Below are positions 38,281-40,370 of a stretch of DNA of 40,370 bases, one piece after another. The translations under genes were made by a program, and so were the position numbers. This DNA comes from UBA9732 sp963606545. Lineage in GTDB: Bacteria > Spirochaetota > Spirochaetia > Sphaerochaetales > Sphaerochaetaceae. Location: contig CAVCYP010000012.1 of NCBI GenBank assembly GCA_963606545.1, forward strand, positions 1 through 40,370, in the 5' to 3' direction. Under the pieces are notes generated by a model. That model had not been told where the DNA came from. It saw only the letters and a list, made by a program, of their open reading frames with translations, and ran no database searches. Within the stretch, counting starts at the first letter, position 1. Each line of letters begins with the position of its first letter.

Positions 38281-40370
38281 AGATCTCCGTTTGGTGCAGT
38301 GAGTTCAATAGAATCTCCATCACTGAACTTACCGTTGAGCATATCCACCGCAAGTGGGTTCTCCACCAAGTTTTGAATTGCTCTCTTAATAGGTCTTGCC
38401 CCATAATCTGGGTCAAAACCTGCATTTGCAACCAATTCAGTAACAGAATCATCCCACTTAAGATGAAGATTTCTGTTCTCAAGTCTCTGAGCAAGCCGCT
38501 TAAGCTGAAGCTCAACAATGCCCTTAATCTGCTCTCTTCCAAGCTGGTTAAAGATAATGATTTCATCAATTCTGTTGATAAATTCAGGCTTAAAGGACTG
38601 TCTGATAACCTCCATAACCGCCTTATGGCCCTCTTCTACGCTAGAAGATTCCATAAGTTGCTTACTTCCAAGGTTACTGGTCATGATGATGATAGTGTTG
38701 GTAAAGTCCACCAATCTGCCCTGACCATCAGTTAATCTGCCGTCGTCCAGAATCTGAAGAAGAACGTTGAAGACATCGGGATGCGCCTTCTCTATTTCAT
38801 CAAACAGGACTACGGAGTACGGTCTGCGTCGCACCACCTCAGTTAGCTGACCGCCTTCATCGTAGCCAACGTATCCTGGAGGGGCTCCAATGAGTCTAGA
38901 CACACTGAACTTTTCCATGTACTCAGACATATCAATTCTGGTCAGCGCTTTTTCATCATCAAACAGGAAGGAAGCCAAAACCTTTGCAAGCTCTGTCTTA
39001 CCCACCCCGGTAGGACCTGCAAACAAGAAGGAGCCAAGAGGTCTGTGCTCATCACCAATGCCGGTTTTATTTCTTCTGATAGCGTTAGCTACGGCAGAAA
39101 TAGCCTCATCTTGTCCAAGGACCTTTTCAGAGAGAATCTTCTCTAGGTTGACATACTTTTGCATCTCAGAGCCCTGCATCTTGGACACTGGAATACCAGT
39201 CCAAGAAGAGACAATACGTGCAATATCGTCCTCATCAACCTCTTCCTTGAGTAGCTTGTGATCTCCCTGAAGCTCGCTTAAATGCTGATTCATCTGCTCT
39301 ATCTCATGTTGAAGTTGAGGAATTCTGCCATGCTTGATCTCAGCTGCCTTGGCAAGGTCTCCACTCCGCTCTGCCTTGGTCTCATCCAATCTAAGCTGCT
39401 CCAAAGCGCTTTTCTTTTCTCTTATACCCTCAATGGCAGTTCTCTCATTCTCCCATCTAAGGTGCATAGCATCTCTGGTAGTCTTAAGATCAGCAAGCTC
39501 ACTGTTTATCTTCTCAAGTCTAGCCTTTGAAGAATCATCCTCTTCCTTGGAAAGCGCCTGCTGCTCAATCTTAAGTTGCAGGATTTTACGCTCAATCTTA
39601 TCCAGCTCAGTAGGCTGACTTTCAATTTCCATCTTAAGCTGGCTGGCAGCTTCATCAATCAAATCTATGGCCTTATCCGGCAAAAATCTGTTGGTAATGT
39701 AACGGTTAGAAAGCACAGCTGCAGAGACTAAAGCGTCATCCTTAATACGCACGCCATGGTGAATTTCGTAGCGGTCTTTAAGGCCTCTTAAAATAGCAAT
39801 AGTGTCCTCTACTGAAGGTTCTGAAGCAAAAACAGGCTGAAACCTTCTTTCTAGGGCCTTGTCTTTCTCAATGTACTTTCTGTACTCATCCAAGGTTGTA
39901 GCACCAATTGCGTGCAGTTCACCTCTTGCCAGAGCCGGTTTAATTAGGTTAGAAGCATCTGTTGAACCTTCTGCAGCACCAGCACCAACAATGGTATGCA
40001 GCTCATCAATAAAGAGAATAATCTTGCCGTCACTCTTGGTAATTTCATTGACAACTGCCTTGAGTCTCTCTTCAAATTCACCTCTGAACTTAGCACCAGC
40101 AACAAGAGCACCAACGTCCAAGGAAAGCAGTCGCTTATCCTTCAAAGAATCTGGCACATCTCCGCTTACAATTCTTTGAGCAAGGCCTTCAACAATTGCT
40201 GTTTTACCAACACCAGGTTCACCAATAAGAACAGGGTTGTTCTTGGTTTTTCTGGAAAGCACCTGCATGACCCTACGAATCTCTTCGTCTCTACCAATTA
40301 CAGGATCCATCTTGCCCTGTCTTGCCAAAGCGGTCATATCCTTACAGTATTTTTCCAAAGACTGATACTT
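38259..40370 (-). CDS. clpB: ATP-dependent chaperone ClpB (partial, 5' end outside window)
   Basis: The visible 703 residues are the AAA+ disaggregase that works with DnaK to rescue aggregated proteins. The frame is open to the window end (codons KYQSLEKYCKDMTALARQG), and about 150 residues with the Clp-N domain lie beyond. NBD1 has GEPGVGKT and ILFIDELHTIVGAGAAEG; the middle domain is a long coiled coil (about visible residues 270-390). NBD2 has AGPTGVGKTELAKVL, VVLFDEIEKAHPDVFNVLLQ and SNLGSK. No ClpP-binding loop (IGF/L) was seen, so it is ClpB rather than ClpA/C. It is convergent with the glgP pair. Confidence 0.97.
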   Translation of the reverse strand, partial: KYQSLEKYCKDMTALARQGKMDPVIGRDEEIRRVMQVLSRKTKNNPVLIGEPGVGKTAIVEGLAQRIVSGDVPDSLKDKRLLSLDVGALVAGAKFRGEFEERLKAVVNEITKSDGKIILFIDELHTIVGAGAAEGSTDASNLIKPALARGELHAIGATTLDEYRKYIEKDKALERRFQPVFASEPSVEDTIAILRGLKDRYEIHHGVRIKDDALVSAAVLSNRYITNRFLPDKAIDLIDEAASQLKMEIESQPTELDKIERKILQLKIEQQALSKEEDDSSKARLEKINSELADLKTTRDAMHLRWENERTAIEGIREKKSALEQLRLDETKAERSGDLAKAAEIKHGRIPQLQHEIEQMNQHLSELQGDHKLLKEEVDEDDIARIVSSWTGIPVSKMQGSEMQKYVNLEKILSEKVLGQDEAISAVANAIRRNKTGIGDEHRPLGSFLFAGPTGVGKTELAKVLASFLFDDEKALTRIDMSEYMEKFSVSRLIGAPPGYVGYDEGGQLTEVVRRRPYSVVLFDEIEKAHPDVFNVLLQILDDGRLTDGQGRLVDFTNTIIIMTSNLGSKQLMESSSVEEGHKAVMEVIRQSFKPEFINRIDEIIIFNQLGREQIKGIVELQLKRLAQRLENRNLHLKWDDSVTELVANAGFDPDYGARPIKRAIQNLVENPLAVDMLNGKFSDGDSIELTAPNGDLHLERVS

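Noticed and set aside
1..40370. Insertion sequences, prophage genes or replication origin
   Set aside because: No transposase, integrase, terminal inverted repeats, dnaA boxes or phage proteins were recognised.

Overview
The window looks like chromosome of a host-associated spirochaete, probably Treponema-like. This is inferred from several things together: ribosomal and RNA polymerase proteins of spirochaete type, a non-Ser residue at the RpoB position tied to natural rifampicin resistance in spirochaetes, absence of fusA beside tuf, and a poly-G tract in an outer-membrane protein gene, a habit well known in Treponema pallidum. Species cannot be settled by eye.

Left edge (1-6150), all on the minus strand. 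A 27-codon membrane peptide (16-99) resembles the small holin-like type I toxins; its leader contains anti-Shine-Dalgarno and long-range pairing elements. Next comes a three-gene surface operon read from a promoter near 6162-6190: an outer-membrane beta-barrel protein (6109-5120) with a G9 tract in its coding sequence, a Cys-rich repeat lipoprotein (5111-2736), a 19-codon bridging reading frame (2739-2680), and a beta-helix lipoprotein (2683-422). One G more or less stops the first gene before its signal peptide, so this operon is a strong candidate for phase variation.

Centre (6272-34849), also minus strand. This is one long translation and transcription supercluster. In transcription order it runs tRNA-Thr, rpmG, tRNA-Trp, secE, nusG, rplK, rplA, rplJ, rplL, rpoB, rpoC, rpsL, rpsG, terminator; then a lone SGNH hydrolase gene; then a strong promoter with a leader of about 285 bases, tuf, and the S10, spc and alpha clusters from rpsJ to rplQ, closed by an intrinsic terminator at 6272-6302. 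fusA, normally between rpsG and tuf, is absent and the SGNH hydrolase occupies its place. Hairpins sit at tuf/rpsJ, rpsD/rpoA, rplJ/rplL, rplL/rpoB and rpoC/rpsL. The rplK leader carries a likely L1-binding mimic of 23S rRNA.

Right edge (34850-40370). Two divergent, well-formed sigma-70 type promoters drive tRNA-Thr leftwards and glgP (glycogen phosphorylase) rightwards. glgP is followed by a MobA/MocA-like nucleotidyltransferase whose 3' end overlaps by 22 bp the convergent clpB gene, which is cut by the window edge.

Most of the window is ordinary core machinery. The parts worth attention are the poly-G surface operon, the mini-toxin locus, the SGNH gene in the fusA slot, and the set of intergenic RNA structures.
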